Shown here in pieces: positions 49,902 to 59,012 of a stretch of 64,000 bases of DNA. The translations under genes were made by a program, and so were the position numbers. The stretch covers positions 1 through 64,000 of the forward strand of contig CAZMZF010000004.1 of assembly GCA_964570765.1 (NCBI GenBank). Reading direction: 5' to 3'. Origin of the DNA: CAZMZF01 sp964570765 (GTDB lineage: Bacteria; Zixibacteria; MSB-5A5; RBG-16-43-9). The notes below the pieces were generated by a model, which did no database searches, was not told the DNA's origin, and was given only the letters and a program-made list of their open reading frames with translations. How positions within the stretch are numbered: the first letter of the stretch is position 1; the number at the start of each line of letters is the position of its first letter.

Positions 49902-50037
49902 AAGCTATTACCTCCTGTTTTTAAGTTTACCAATCAGACCTTTTTAGGTCTTACGATTAGACAATCAAAAAATTTGCTAAACGAAGATCATATTAACAAT
50001 ATATATAAAAGAAAATATTTCAAACTGAAGGTAAATA

Positions 50038-50973
50038 TCAACTTTTGATGCTCTTATTTAGGAGAACATTTAAGTTTCGGGAAAGAACTTCAAGGTATTC
50101 AGTTACATTGAACTCTTCAATTTTCTTGGCCGTTTTAGTGGGAATTTGATCAAGAGGAGCACCTTTCAATAGAAGAGCAGTCTCCTCTTCTGTGAATTCT
50201 GCTCCCGGTTCGATCCATTGCATTAAATCTTTATTCTCTGGACAAACGCTTTGGCAATGCATGCAACCGACTGGACAATGATGCCAGGATGGGTTAATCC
50301 AGTCAGGGAATGGTATGTTTACTGGCTTCTCGTTATGGAATGTTATGCATCGTTCTGCGAGGAGAAGGAAACGCTCGGATGAAATCGCACCAGTAGGACA
50401 GTTATTCAGGCAAGCAGAACAACTCTCACAGGTTTCTATAATTTTTGATTCCTGCCACCTATCTTCCTGACAGGGAAGGTTAGAATAGAAAGCCATCAGC
50501 CGATGAAAACTTCCCATTCCAGATACATAACAGATATTGTTTTTGCCATAATAACCAAGTCCACTGCGGATAGCTAAAAGCTTTAAAGGGAGTTTAGAAC
50601 AAGCAACAGAGTAACCTTGCGGTTCAAGAATTTTTGTGAGTAGAACCTCAACCTCTCTATTCGGCTGGTGTGAATAGGTTGGAGGAACGATGAAATCTTT
50701 CAGTTTTCCTTTCCAGTTGAAAACAAGTCGAATCTGAGGTTGTGGAATGGAGACTACAATTATTGATTTGGCCTCTATTAATTTCCCAACAGGATTGAAT
50801 TCGAAATGGTTGAGACATTCCTGATAAAATCCATTATCAAATTGACCCTGGCTGTATCTATTTTCGATCTCATCCTGCAAATCGCGTAGATGCCGAGTAG
50901 ATACGATTCGACCCTTATAGCCCTTTTCTTCTAACCTCAATAATAGTTCTGCAGTTATTTTTTCTACAATCAT
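50038..50973 (-). CDS. Double [4Fe-4S] protein, QueG-like
   Basis: A 311-residue protein whose centre has two ferredoxin-type clusters: CESCSACLNNCPTGAI and CPVGCMHCQSVCPENKD. The first half (IVVSIPQPQIRLVF, RSGLGYYGKNNICYV, GSFHRLMAFYSNL) resembles the catalytic part of epoxyqueuosine reductase QueG, and the last 50 residues are helical. It is shorter than typical QueG and lacks its HEAT repeats, so it may be a paralogue with another substrate. Start ATG on the minus strand. No queuosine genes nearby. Confidence 0.72.
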   Translation of the reverse strand: MIVEKITAELLLRLEEKGYKGRIVSTRHLRDLQDEIENRYSQGQFDNGFYQECLNHFEFNPVGKLIEAKSIIVVSIPQPQIRLVFNWKGKLKDFIVPPTYSHQPNREVEVLLTKILEPQGYSVACSKLPLKLLAIRSGLGYYGKNNICYVSGMGSFHRLMAFYSNLPCQEDRWQESKIIETCESCSACLNNCPTGAISSERFLLLAERCITFHNEKPVNIPFPDWINPSWHHCPVGCMHCQSVCPENKDLMQWIEPGAEFTEEETALLLKGAPLDQIPTKTAKKIEEFNVTEYLEVLSRNLNVLLNKSIKS

Positions 50974-51184
50974 ATCTTAAAATGCTTTTCGATTTCTCTT
51001 TTCTTTGATTATACGGTTTGAGTTTATTTAGGTTTCTTAATTTTAGTAAATTTCCTTAAAATATCAAGCTTTTTTTAGATTTTTGCAGATTTGTCTCGTT
51101 TTCAGAATGACAAGTATAACCCAATAGATTTCGGGCTTTTCTGAATACTCGAACTGATTTAATTGTGGGATATCAACAAATTCC

Positions 51185-51212
51185 TTGATTTAAAAATATC
51201 AATATATATATT
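51185..51212 (+). promoter_or_regulatory. Possible promoter for dxr-rseP
   Basis: TTGATT (51185-51190), 16 bp, TATATT (51207-51212), about 30 bp before the dxr start. Confidence 0.5.
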
Positions 51213-51242
51213 CTAAACTTGAAGAAAATTTTGAAAGGGAAC

Positions 51243-52421
51243 ATGAAAAAAGATAAAGAAAAGAAAAAGGTTGTTATCCTGGGTTCTACCGGGTCTATTG
51301 GGAAAAGCGCCCTGCAAGTTATTAAGGATTGCAAGGATAGATTCGAGGTTTTCGGACTGTCGGCACACAAGAATTTCGAGCTGATTAGATGTCAGATAAA
51401 GGAATATAAGCCTAAAGTAGTGGTATTGACTGAAGAAGATACCTACGAAAAAGCTAAAAAGGAGTTTCCCGATAATAAGATTAAAATATACTTTGGTGCT
51501 GATGGTATTAATAAAATGGTATCTTTCCCAGAGGTGGATATGGTTATAAATGCCATAGTGGGTTCAGCCGGGCTTCTACCCAGCTTTGCTACTCTGCAAG
51601 CGGGAAAGACCTTAACTTTAGCGAATAAGGAATCTTTAGTTATGGCGGGTGAACTTCTTACCGGTCTGGCAAAAAAGAAAAGACTTGAAATTCTTCCAGT
51701 GGATAGTGAGCATTCTGCCATAAAACAATGTCTTCTTTCCGGGAAGAAAAGCGAGGTTAAAAAATTGATTTTAACTGCCTCCGGTGGCCCATTCTATTTA
51801 AGCAAAAGGAAAAATTTCTCTAAAGTTACCATAAAACAAGCCCTTTCCCATCCCACCTGGGAGATGGGTAAAAAGATAACTATAGATTCAGCTACCTTGA
51901 TGAATAAGGGGTTAGAGGTAATCGAAGCTCACTGGCTCTTTGAAATACCAGCATCTCAGATAAAAGTAATCATCCATCCTCAATCAGTGATTCATTCTAT
52001 GGTCGAGTTTGTAGATGGCACAATCGTAGCCCAGATGAGTAACCCGGATATGAAAATGCCATTACAATATGCTTTGCTATATCCTGAAAGGATAAAAACA
52101 AATAACAGTTTTTTAGATTTTACCAGAGTAAAAAATCTTACCCTTTTAGAGCCAGATTTAAGAAGGTTTCCCGGGCTCAAGCTCTGTTATTTTGCTTTGG
52201 AATTAGGGGGGACTGCTCCTTGTGTTCTTAATGCAGCCAATGAAGTGGCAGTTGAATCTTTTCTAAATAGAAAGCTTTCCTTTGATAAAATCCCTCTTTT
52301 AGTCAGGAAAGTTCTATCCTGGCATAAGGTAAAGCAGAATCCGAGCTTAAAAGAGATCCTGGAGGCTGACAGATGGGCAAGAAAGGAAAGCATGAATTTC
52401 ATTCAGAGGAAAATTAGATGA
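51243..52421 (+). CDS. dxr: 1-deoxy-D-xylulose 5-phosphate reductoisomerase
   Basis: 392 residues from ATG 51243 (GAAAGGGA upstream); an in-frame TTG at 51219 is less likely. NADPH-binding ILGSTGSIGKSALQVIKD at the N-terminus, ANKESLVMAGE, the metal-binding LPVDSEHSAIKQC, ASGGPFYL, HPTWEMGKKITIDSATLMNKGLEVIEA (in part) and HPQSVIHSMVEFVDG. It makes MEP in the non-mevalonate isoprenoid pathway. Overlaps rseP by 4 bp, a common order. Confidence 0.96.
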   Translation: MKKDKEKKKVVILGSTGSIGKSALQVIKDCKDRFEVFGLSAHKNFELIRCQIKEYKPKVVVLTEEDTYEKAKKEFPDNKIKIYFGADGINKMVSFPEVDMVINAIVGSAGLLPSFATLQAGKTLTLANKESLVMAGELLTGLAKKKRLEILPVDSEHSAIKQCLLSGKKSEVKKLILTASGGPFYLSKRKNFSKVTIKQALSHPTWEMGKKITIDSATLMNKGLEVIEAHWLFEIPASQIKVIIHPQSVIHSMVEFVDGTIVAQMSNPDMKMPLQYALLYPERIKTNNSFLDFTRVKNLTLLEPDLRRFPGLKLCYFALELGGTAPCVLNAANEVAVESFLNRKLSFDKIPLLVRKVLSWHKVKQNPSLKEILEADRWARKESMNFIQRKIR

Positions 52422-53470
52422 TAAATATCATATCCTTCATAGTAGTATTAGGGGTTTTAGTTTTCGTGCATGAGTTAGGACATTTCTTAGTAGCTAAAAA
52501 GATGGGGATTAAAGTAGAAAGGTTTTCTTTAGGCTTTCCACCTAAGATGATAGGCAAAAAGATAGGTGATACAGAATATTGTATCTCCTGGATACCCTTA
52601 GGTGGATATGTGAAGATGGCTGGAGAAAATCCAGAGGAGGAAAAGGATAGATGGGAGTCCTATGAATTTATGGGCAGACCACCCTGGCAAAGAGGTTTAA
52701 TAATCTTTGCTGGTCCGATTATGAATTTCCTCCTGGCTATTTTTGTATTCTGGGGTGTGGTCTTTTTTAGTGGAAAAGAGATAGTGCATTATGATAAAAC
52801 CACCATAGGATTAGTGGGTAAAGATTCACCAGCAGAAAAGGCTGGTCTTAAAAGTGGAGACCAGATCCTTTCAGTTAATGGGATAGAGGTTAAAAATTTC
52901 ATGGATATGGCGGAGATTATCTACAAAGAGGTTGAAAAGCCGGTGATTTTGAAATGGAGAAGAGGAGATCAGATTTATGAGACTCAAGCAACTACTTTTA
53001 AAGAAAAGGTTGAAGATCAGGATGGTAAACCTAAGGAGGTAGGGAAGATAGGGGTAAGCCCTGCGTATACCATTATTCGCCTGAATATTTTTCAGGCATT
53101 TTTGGAAGGGGTCGGGTTGACTATTTTTATTACTGTCGAGTCGGTTAAATTCGTAGTCGGACTTTTCACCGGTGCGGCTTCTTTGAAGAATGTTGGAGGT
53201 CCAATTTTTATTGCCCGCACAGCTGGAGAAACTGCTAAATTAGGGCTGGCAAGTTTTTTTTCATTCATAGCTTTGCTCTCAGTTAACCTCTCGATTATTA
53301 ATATTCTTCCGATTCCAGTATTAGATGGAGGGCACATACTTTTCCTGGGTTTGGAAAAAATAAGAAGGAAACCTCTATCTCTTAAACAGAGAGCTATTAT
53401 CCAACAGATTGGACTGGCTTTTCTCTTGGCTCTAATCGTCTATGTGAGCTATAATGATATTTTGAGATAG
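52418..53470 (+). CDS. rseP: Site-2 intramembrane metalloprotease RseP
   Basis: A 350-residue membrane protease: zinc motif HELGHFLVAKKMG (HExxH) in the first helix, one PDZ domain (about 115-190; GKDSPAEKAGLKSGDQILSVNG), and the C-terminal INILPIPVLDGGHILFLGLE motif with the third ligand. It cuts membrane-bound anti-sigma factors or remnant signal peptides in the envelope stress response. One PDZ domain, as in shorter RseP types. ATG 52418 overlaps the dxr stop. Confidence 0.94.
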   Translation: MINIISFIVVLGVLVFVHELGHFLVAKKMGIKVERFSLGFPPKMIGKKIGDTEYCISWIPLGGYVKMAGENPEEEKDRWESYEFMGRPPWQRGLIIFAGPIMNFLLAIFVFWGVVFFSGKEIVHYDKTTIGLVGKDSPAEKAGLKSGDQILSVNGIEVKNFMDMAEIIYKEVEKPVILKWRRGDQIYETQATTFKEKVEDQDGKPKEVGKIGVSPAYTIIRLNIFQAFLEGVGLTIFITVESVKFVVGLFTGAASLKNVGGPIFIARTAGETAKLGLASFFSFIALLSVNLSIINILPIPVLDGGHILFLGLEKIRRKPLSLKQRAIIQQIGLAFLLALIVYVSYNDILR

Positions 53471-53498
53471 AAAAAGTCTTATTTTTTTTCAATAAATC

Positions 53499-53527
53499 TT
53501 GACATAAAAGGTAGAAATAAATATCAT
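53499..53527 (+). promoter_or_regulatory. Promoter of the multihaem cytochrome operon
   Basis: TTGACA (53499-53504), 17 bp, TATCAT (53522-53527), about 58 bp before the first start codon. The five genes downstream are tightly spaced and probably share it. Confidence 0.78.
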
Positions 53528-53584
53528 TCTTCACTGATTTGGTGAAATTATTCACATAACTTGGTTCTGGTAAAGGAGTATGGA

Positions 53585-55513
53585 TTGAAAAAATACAAGA
53601 CAGTTTTTCTTTTAACACTAATTTCTCTATTTATAGCAATCTCTGCCCAGGCTAAAGAGATTAGGTGTCTTTCCTGCCACGGGGCTAAAGACTTAGAGAA
53701 AAAAGATGAATATGGTAGAAAAATCTCCTTATATGTTGACCCTTCGATAATCCAGGGCTCAATTCATAAAAGTTTAACCTGTATCGATTGTCATTCAGAA
53801 GTAAAGGATGAAGCTCATATGGTTAAGCCAGGAATGGTTCAATGCGGCAGGTGTCATAAAGTGACTCTTTTAAAATATAGAGAAAGTTTTCATGGCAGAA
53901 AATATCTTGAAGGGATAAAAGATGCGCCCTGGTGTCAGGATTGTCATGGCTCTCATAATATCAAGGGGCAGGATGATCCTAAGTCTCTTACTTACCGACT
54001 AAATATTCCTAAGATGTGCGATGATTGTCATAAAAGCGCCGGTATGGCAAAAAAATATCATATACCGGTGGCAGAGCCTTACAAGCTTTACCATGAAAGT
54101 ATACACGGAAAAGCGATTGAGGAAAAAGGATTGATGAGTGCCGCAGTATGCAATGACTGTCATGAGAGCCATTCGCTGAAAGAAGCTACAGATACTACGT
54201 CTTTAATCTATCACTATAATGTTCCATCCACCTGCGGAAAGTGTCATTATGGTGATTATAAAGTTTTTAATGAGTCGGTTCATGGTCAGGCCGTTCTTTC
54301 AAGAAATCCTGAAGCCCCGGTATGTACTGATTGCCACAGCGAACATTCAATTCAGCCTTCCTGGGTAAAAACCTCTACAGTATATCCTGCAAATATCTCC
54401 AGGACTACCTGCCCCTGGTGCCATTCAGCAGAAGTGATCACGGATAAATACGGGTTAGTTACAAAAAGGGTGACTAAATATTTAGACAGCTACCATGGAG
54501 TAGATAGCCGGGCAGGGAGAAATGAGGTGGCTAACTGTGCCAGCTGTCATGGCTATCATGATATAAGACCTTCGACTGATGCTAAATCCTCTATTAATCC
54601 AGCGAACCTACCAAATACCTGCGGTAATTGTCATCCTAATGCCGGAGAAAATTTCGCCAAAGGGAAGATACATATTAATATTTCTCCTAAAAGGGAGATA
54701 GGAGTATATATAGTCAGAAGAATCTATACGGTTTTGATTCTACTGATTATCGGTGGGATGGTTTTACATAATGCGCTGATAATCTTCAAAAGGGTCAGGG
54801 AAAGATATAAGGAGGCAAAAGAGGGAATGGTGATTCGCTTTAATCGGGGTGAGATAATTCAGCATTTACTACTTCTTATAACCTTCACCACTCTGGTTAT
54901 AAGCGGGTTCGCCTTAAGATTCCCGGATGCCTGGTGGGCTAAATGGATGCTTAGATCTGAGGCTGGAGCACATTTCAGAAGCGATGTCCACAGAGTAGCT
55001 GCAGTAATATTTATTTTAGTTTCCCTGTATCATATTTATTATCTTGTTTTCACCAAAAGGGGGAAAGCCCAACTCAGAGCGTTATTTCCCACTCCTAATG
55101 ACCTATCCCTATTAATTCAGAACATTAATTATCAGCTGGGCCTGGTCAAGGAAAGACCTAAATTCGACCGATATGCTTATATGGAAAAAGCTGAGTACTG
55201 GGCATTGATCTGGGGAACTATAGTTATGGTTATAACCGGGTTCCCGATGTGGTTTGAGAATTTCTTTTTGAAGTATATGCCCACCTGGCTTTTGAATGTT
55301 TTTAAAGCGATTCATTTCTATGAAGCGATTCTGGCCACTACTGCTATATTAATCTGGCATATGTTCTTTATGATCTTTGAGCCAGAGAGCTATCCGGTTA
55401 ACTTTGGTATGATGTTTGGCAGGATAACTGAAAAGGAATTGGAGGAAAAACACCCGGCTGAATATGAAAGGTTAAAAGCTAAGGATGAATCTCATTTTCA
55501 TAAAGAAGAATGA
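53585..55513 (+). CDS. 11-haem cytochrome c fused to a cytochrome b561-type membrane domain
   Basis: A 642-residue protein. I chose TTG 53585 because AAGGAG lies 6 bp upstream and it gives a clean signal peptide (MKKYKTVFLLTLISLFIAIS-AQA). Eleven CxxCH motifs lie between about residues 30 and 365 (CLSCH, CIDCH, CGRCH, CQDCH, CDDCH, CNDCH, CGKCH, CTDCH, CPWCH, CASCH, CGNCH). The C-terminal 270 residues have several membrane helices with His in positions fitting a b561-like haem b domain (IQHLLLLITFTTLVISGFAL, SDVHRVAAVIFILVSLYHI, ILIWHMFFMIF). It could take electrons from quinol to periplasmic haems by itself. First gene of the operon. Confidence 0.88.
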   Translation: MKKYKTVFLLTLISLFIAISAQAKEIRCLSCHGAKDLEKKDEYGRKISLYVDPSIIQGSIHKSLTCIDCHSEVKDEAHMVKPGMVQCGRCHKVTLLKYRESFHGRKYLEGIKDAPWCQDCHGSHNIKGQDDPKSLTYRLNIPKMCDDCHKSAGMAKKYHIPVAEPYKLYHESIHGKAIEEKGLMSAAVCNDCHESHSLKEATDTTSLIYHYNVPSTCGKCHYGDYKVFNESVHGQAVLSRNPEAPVCTDCHSEHSIQPSWVKTSTVYPANISRTTCPWCHSAEVITDKYGLVTKRVTKYLDSYHGVDSRAGRNEVANCASCHGYHDIRPSTDAKSSINPANLPNTCGNCHPNAGENFAKGKIHINISPKREIGVYIVRRIYTVLILLIIGGMVLHNALIIFKRVRERYKEAKEGMVIRFNRGEIIQHLLLLITFTTLVISGFALRFPDAWWAKWMLRSEAGAHFRSDVHRVAAVIFILVSLYHIYYLVFTKRGKAQLRALFPTPNDLSLLIQNINYQLGLVKERPKFDRYAYMEKAEYWALIWGTIVMVITGFPMWFENFFLKYMPTWLLNVFKAIHFYEAILATTAILIWHMFFMIFEPESYPVNFGMMFGRITEKELEEKHPAEYERLKAKDESHFHKEE

Positions 55514-57240
55514 TGTTAAAAATTGAAAGAACTTCAAAAGTAGTTTTATTTTCTGTAGTTTTGTTGCTACTATTCTCTTTAGATGGCTGGGGGCAATTCT
55601 CAAATGAAGATTGCCTGAATTGCCATTCGGATAAAACCTTAAGCAAGACCGAAAAGGGGAAAACGGTTTCTCTGTTTACAGATGAATCCGTTTTCAAGAA
55701 GTCAGTTCACGCTGAATTGGAGTGTGTCACCTGTCACCAGGGTATAGAGGAATTACCTCATGCAGAGAAAGTGGCTTCTCCGGATTGTGGAAGCTGTCAT
55801 TCAGATATAAAGGAAATAGTCTCCAAAGGTTTGCATAATCTTATCAAAGAAGGTTGCTGGTCCTGTCACGGCAAACATGATATAAAATCATCCGAGGAAC
55901 CGTCATCTATTACTAATAAAGAGAGGAAAGGGGAGCTATGTCTAAAATGTCATAAGGATAGGGAAGACGTTTACTTTACCACCTCTCAGCATAGCTCGGT
56001 GGAATTTCCGGGTGGGGCTAAAGGAAAAATTCAATGTTATCAATGTCATGATTCGCATCGAGCCAGTCTGCCTGAGCCGGTAAAAGTGTGTGGGACCTGT
56101 CATAATAAGATCTTTACGGAACTTAATAAAAGCGTTCATGCTAAAACAAAATTAGGAGCATTACCCAATTGTCAAAATTGTCATTCTGAACATAAAGTAA
56201 AAGCAGGAGAACTGGTGGATAAATTTGCCCGCCTTACTCAGGAGATCTCCGGTTGTCGAGAATGTCATTCCAAAGAGACTGAGGATTACTTTTTTGGGAT
56301 GCATGGGAAAGAATTCCAGAAGAAAAATCCAGATGTACCCTCCTGTGTGAGCTGTCATGGTGCGCATAGGATTTTGTCTGGAAAAGATCCTGAGTCACCG
56401 ATTTTTCATAATAATATAATTAAACTCTGCGTCAAATGTCACGAGGATGAGAAACTGATGGCTAAATATGAAAAACTGCCACAGCCGGTTATCTTTAAAG
56501 CCTTTGAGAAAGGGGTTCACGGGATGGCAGTTGAAAAGCACGGGCTGTTGGTTGCTCCTACCTGTATTGAATGTCATGGAGCTCACCAGATGAGACCGGC
56601 GGATGATCCAAAATCACCGGTAAATAAAGTTAATATAGCTCATACCTGTGCTAAATGTCATCCGGGAATAGATGAAGTTTATCAGAGGAGCATACATGGT
56701 GTCACTTTATCTCAGGGGATTCTGGATTCTCCAACCTGCACCGATTGTCATGGCGAACATGATATAACCGAGATAAGAGACCCTTCCGGGAAAGTCAGTT
56801 CCAAAAATATTCCCAGGACCTGTAGCACCTGTCACTCTGAGGAGAAGATTGTAACAAAATACGGGCTTTTACCAGTAGCTTATGATACTTATATGAATAG
56901 CTTTCACGGTATTGCTCATAAATATGGAGAGATGGTGGTAGCGGATTGCGCTAGTTGTCATGGTTATCATGATATATTACCCTCTTCAGATCCCAGGTCA
57001 TCTATAAATCCAAAGAATATACCTAAAACCTGCGGGAAGTGTCATAAAGGTGCTTCTGAGAATTTTGCCAAGGGAAGAGTCCATATTCAGGCTACTAAAG
57101 AATCCTCCTTAGGGGTCTATATCGTGAGAAAATTTTATACCTGGTTCATAGGGATTTTTGCAGTTCTTTTTGCAGTTTATATCGTTTTAGATGTTTTAGG
57201 AAGAAGAAGACGAAGGATAAAAAGGATAAAAAGGATTTAA
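55510..57240 (+). CDS. 17-haem cytochrome c with C-terminal membrane anchor
   Basis: A 576-residue exported protein with a signal peptide (about 1-28) and seventeen CxxCH motifs by direct count (first CLNCH, last CGKCH). Repeated KSVH/SxHG spacings suggest distal His ligands and internal duplication of haem modules. The final segment FAKGRVHI ... LGVYIVRKFYTWFIGIFAVL carries one membrane helix and matches the same region of the neighbouring cytochromes. A long haem wire of this kind can bridge the periplasm. ATG overlaps the previous stop by 4 bp. Confidence 0.9.
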   Translation: MMLKIERTSKVVLFSVVLLLLFSLDGWGQFSNEDCLNCHSDKTLSKTEKGKTVSLFTDESVFKKSVHAELECVTCHQGIEELPHAEKVASPDCGSCHSDIKEIVSKGLHNLIKEGCWSCHGKHDIKSSEEPSSITNKERKGELCLKCHKDREDVYFTTSQHSSVEFPGGAKGKIQCYQCHDSHRASLPEPVKVCGTCHNKIFTELNKSVHAKTKLGALPNCQNCHSEHKVKAGELVDKFARLTQEISGCRECHSKETEDYFFGMHGKEFQKKNPDVPSCVSCHGAHRILSGKDPESPIFHNNIIKLCVKCHEDEKLMAKYEKLPQPVIFKAFEKGVHGMAVEKHGLLVAPTCIECHGAHQMRPADDPKSPVNKVNIAHTCAKCHPGIDEVYQRSIHGVTLSQGILDSPTCTDCHGEHDITEIRDPSGKVSSKNIPRTCSTCHSEEKIVTKYGLLPVAYDTYMNSFHGIAHKYGEMVVADCASCHGYHDILPSSDPRSSINPKNIPKTCGKCHKGASENFAKGRVHIQATKESSLGVYIVRKFYTWFIGIFAVLFAVYIVLDVLGRRRRRIKRIKRI

Positions 57241-57256
57241 AAATAAAGGGCAAAAT

Positions 57257-57949
57257 ATGGAAGAAAAAATAATGGTGCAAAGGTTTACCCGCAGTCAGAG
57301 GGTTCAACATTTTCTACTACTGGTTAGCTTCATAATCCTGATAATCACTGGGCTGGCATTAAAATTTCATAATTCCTGGTTTGGCAAACTGATAATTACT
57401 TTAGAAGGAGGGGTGATTGCCAGGGGTATTTTTCATAGATTCGCCGCCATCCTTTTAATCTTTGTGGCTTTTTATCATTTTTTCTATATCATTTTTACTC
57501 GGTATGGGCATGAGGAACTTCTGCTGACGTTTCCAAAATTCAAGGATTTTAAAGACGCCTTTCAAAGCGTTAAATTTACCTTAGGGTTATCAACCGAGCA
57601 TCCCCGGCTCGATAAATATGCGCCACAGCATAAATTTCAATACTGGGCAGTAGTAGCCGGTTCTTTCCTGATGATTATAACCGGCCTTATCCTCTGGTAT
57701 CAAACCCAGGCGATGCTGGTTTTACCCAAGTGGGTGATCGATATAACCAGGGTAGTGCATAGCTATCAAGGAGTGATAATCGCGGTGGTAATACTTTTGT
57801 GGCACCTGTATATCGTTCATTTAAATCCAAAAAGATTTCCGATGTCCCGTATATGGATTGATGGCAAGATCTCTTTAGAAGAGCTCAAAGTTGAGCACCC
57901 ATTAGAATATGAGCGTAAATATCAAGGGTTAGATAATGAGAAAAAATAA
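57257..57949 (+). CDS. Cytochrome b561-type membrane subunit
   Basis: A 230-residue protein with four or five membrane helices and conserved His residues in RVQHFLLLVSFIILIITGLAL-like, HRFAAILLIFVAFYHFFYI, VVHSYQGVIIAVVILLWHLY and LKFHNSW positions, as in di-haem cytochromes b that dock to multihaem cytochromes. It corresponds to the C-terminal membrane domain of the first operon protein, including the tail pattern KISLEELKVEHPLEYERK. Likely quinone-facing partner of the 17-haem protein just upstream. Shine-Dalgarno AAAGGG. Confidence 0.85.
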   Translation: MEEKIMVQRFTRSQRVQHFLLLVSFIILIITGLALKFHNSWFGKLIITLEGGVIARGIFHRFAAILLIFVAFYHFFYIIFTRYGHEELLLTFPKFKDFKDAFQSVKFTLGLSTEHPRLDKYAPQHKFQYWAVVAGSFLMIITGLILWYQTQAMLVLPKWVIDITRVVHSYQGVIIAVVILLWHLYIVHLNPKRFPMSRIWIDGKISLEELKVEHPLEYERKYQGLDNEKK

Positions 57950-57989
57950 AATAGTTATAATTATTTGTTTTTTTTTATCTCTTTCTTAG
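57936..57989 (+). other. Out-of-frame signal-peptide start and T9 tract for the third cytochrome
   Basis: ATG 57936 (overlapping the previous stop) opens MRKNKIVIIICFFLSLS and stops at TAG 57987. A run of nine T (57968-57976) separates it from the cytochrome frame; with ten T the frames join into a normal signal peptide ending FLAQGLAQE. Confidence 0.7.
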
Positions 57990-58996
57990 CTCAAGGACTG
58001 GCTCAAGAATTTTCTTCTAACCAGGAATGCAAGCGCTGTCATTCCAATCCAAATTTTAAAAAAATCCTGCCAGATGGGAAGGTTACCTCTCAGTATGTAG
58101 ATTTCGATCTTTTTTATAGGTCGGTACATAAGAAGCAAGCCTGTGTTTATTGCCATATAGATGGCACTTTATCCCCACATAAAAATCTTCAGAAAGTTAA
58201 TTGTCAGAGATGCCATTTTAAAGGGAACTTAGCTGGTGCTCCGAGTTTAGATAGATATAAAGAATATAGTGAAAGCGTTCATGGAAGAGCTATCGCCTTG
58301 GGAAATATTAAAGCTCCAAGCTGCCAGGACTGTCATGGCTCTCATTACATCTTTGATAAATCAGATACACTGTCTCGAACCAACCAGGAACATATTCCTC
58401 AAACCTGTGGAACCTGTCATATCAATATCTATAATGTATACAAAGTAAGTGTGCATGGAGAGGCACTTATGAAAAAACATATTCTGATAGCTCCATCCTG
58501 CGTAGATTGTCATGGAGAGCATGATATAAGAGAACATACAGATCCTAAATCAACAGTTTTTTTGACAAAAGTTTCAGCTACCTGTTCCAGGTGCCATGCT
58601 AATAAGGAATTGATCAAAGAATTCAACATTCCAGCTGAACCGGTTGAGACCTATAAAGAAAGCTTTCACGGAGTAGCGATAAAATTCGGAGCTAAGACGG
58701 TAGCAAATTGTGCCAGCTGTCATGAGTCACATGCGATTTTTAAATCGACTGACCCTCGATCTTCGGTTTATGTTGATAATATCCCTAGGACCTGTGGCAA
58801 ATGTCATCCGGGAGCAAGCCAGAATTTTGCGAAAGGGAAGATCCATATCAATCCTGCAAAAAAAGAGGCTGGAATAGTCTATTACATCAGTCGATTCTTT
58901 AAATACCTGACCCTATCGGTAATGTTAGCTCTAGTTTTATATATCATACTGGATTTAAGGAAAAAATTAAAAGTTAGAAGAACAGGCGAAGAATAA
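57965..58996 (+). CDS. 9-haem cytochrome c with C-terminal membrane anchor
   Basis: A 343-residue reading with nine CxxCH motifs (CKRCH, CVYCH, CQRCH, CQDCH, CGTCH, CVDCH, CSRCH, CASCH, CGKCH) and a final membrane helix (YYISRFFKYLTLSVMLALVL). The available in-frame start, TTG 57965, gives only a truncated signal peptide (MFFFISFLAQGLAQE) and no Shine-Dalgarno. The natural start is probably ATG 57936, in another frame and separated by a T9 tract (see that entry). The region FAKGKIHI before the anchor is shared with the two other cytochromes, so the three are paralogues. Confidence 0.83.
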   Translation: MFFFISFLAQGLAQEFSSNQECKRCHSNPNFKKILPDGKVTSQYVDFDLFYRSVHKKQACVYCHIDGTLSPHKNLQKVNCQRCHFKGNLAGAPSLDRYKEYSESVHGRAIALGNIKAPSCQDCHGSHYIFDKSDTLSRTNQEHIPQTCGTCHINIYNVYKVSVHGEALMKKHILIAPSCVDCHGEHDIREHTDPKSTVFLTKVSATCSRCHANKELIKEFNIPAEPVETYKESFHGVAIKFGAKTVANCASCHESHAIFKSTDPRSSVYVDNIPRTCGKCHPGASQNFAKGKIHINPAKKEAGIVYYISRFFKYLTLSVMLALVLYIILDLRKKLKVRRTGEE

Positions 58997-59012
58997 AAAA
59001 GGTTATAATAAA

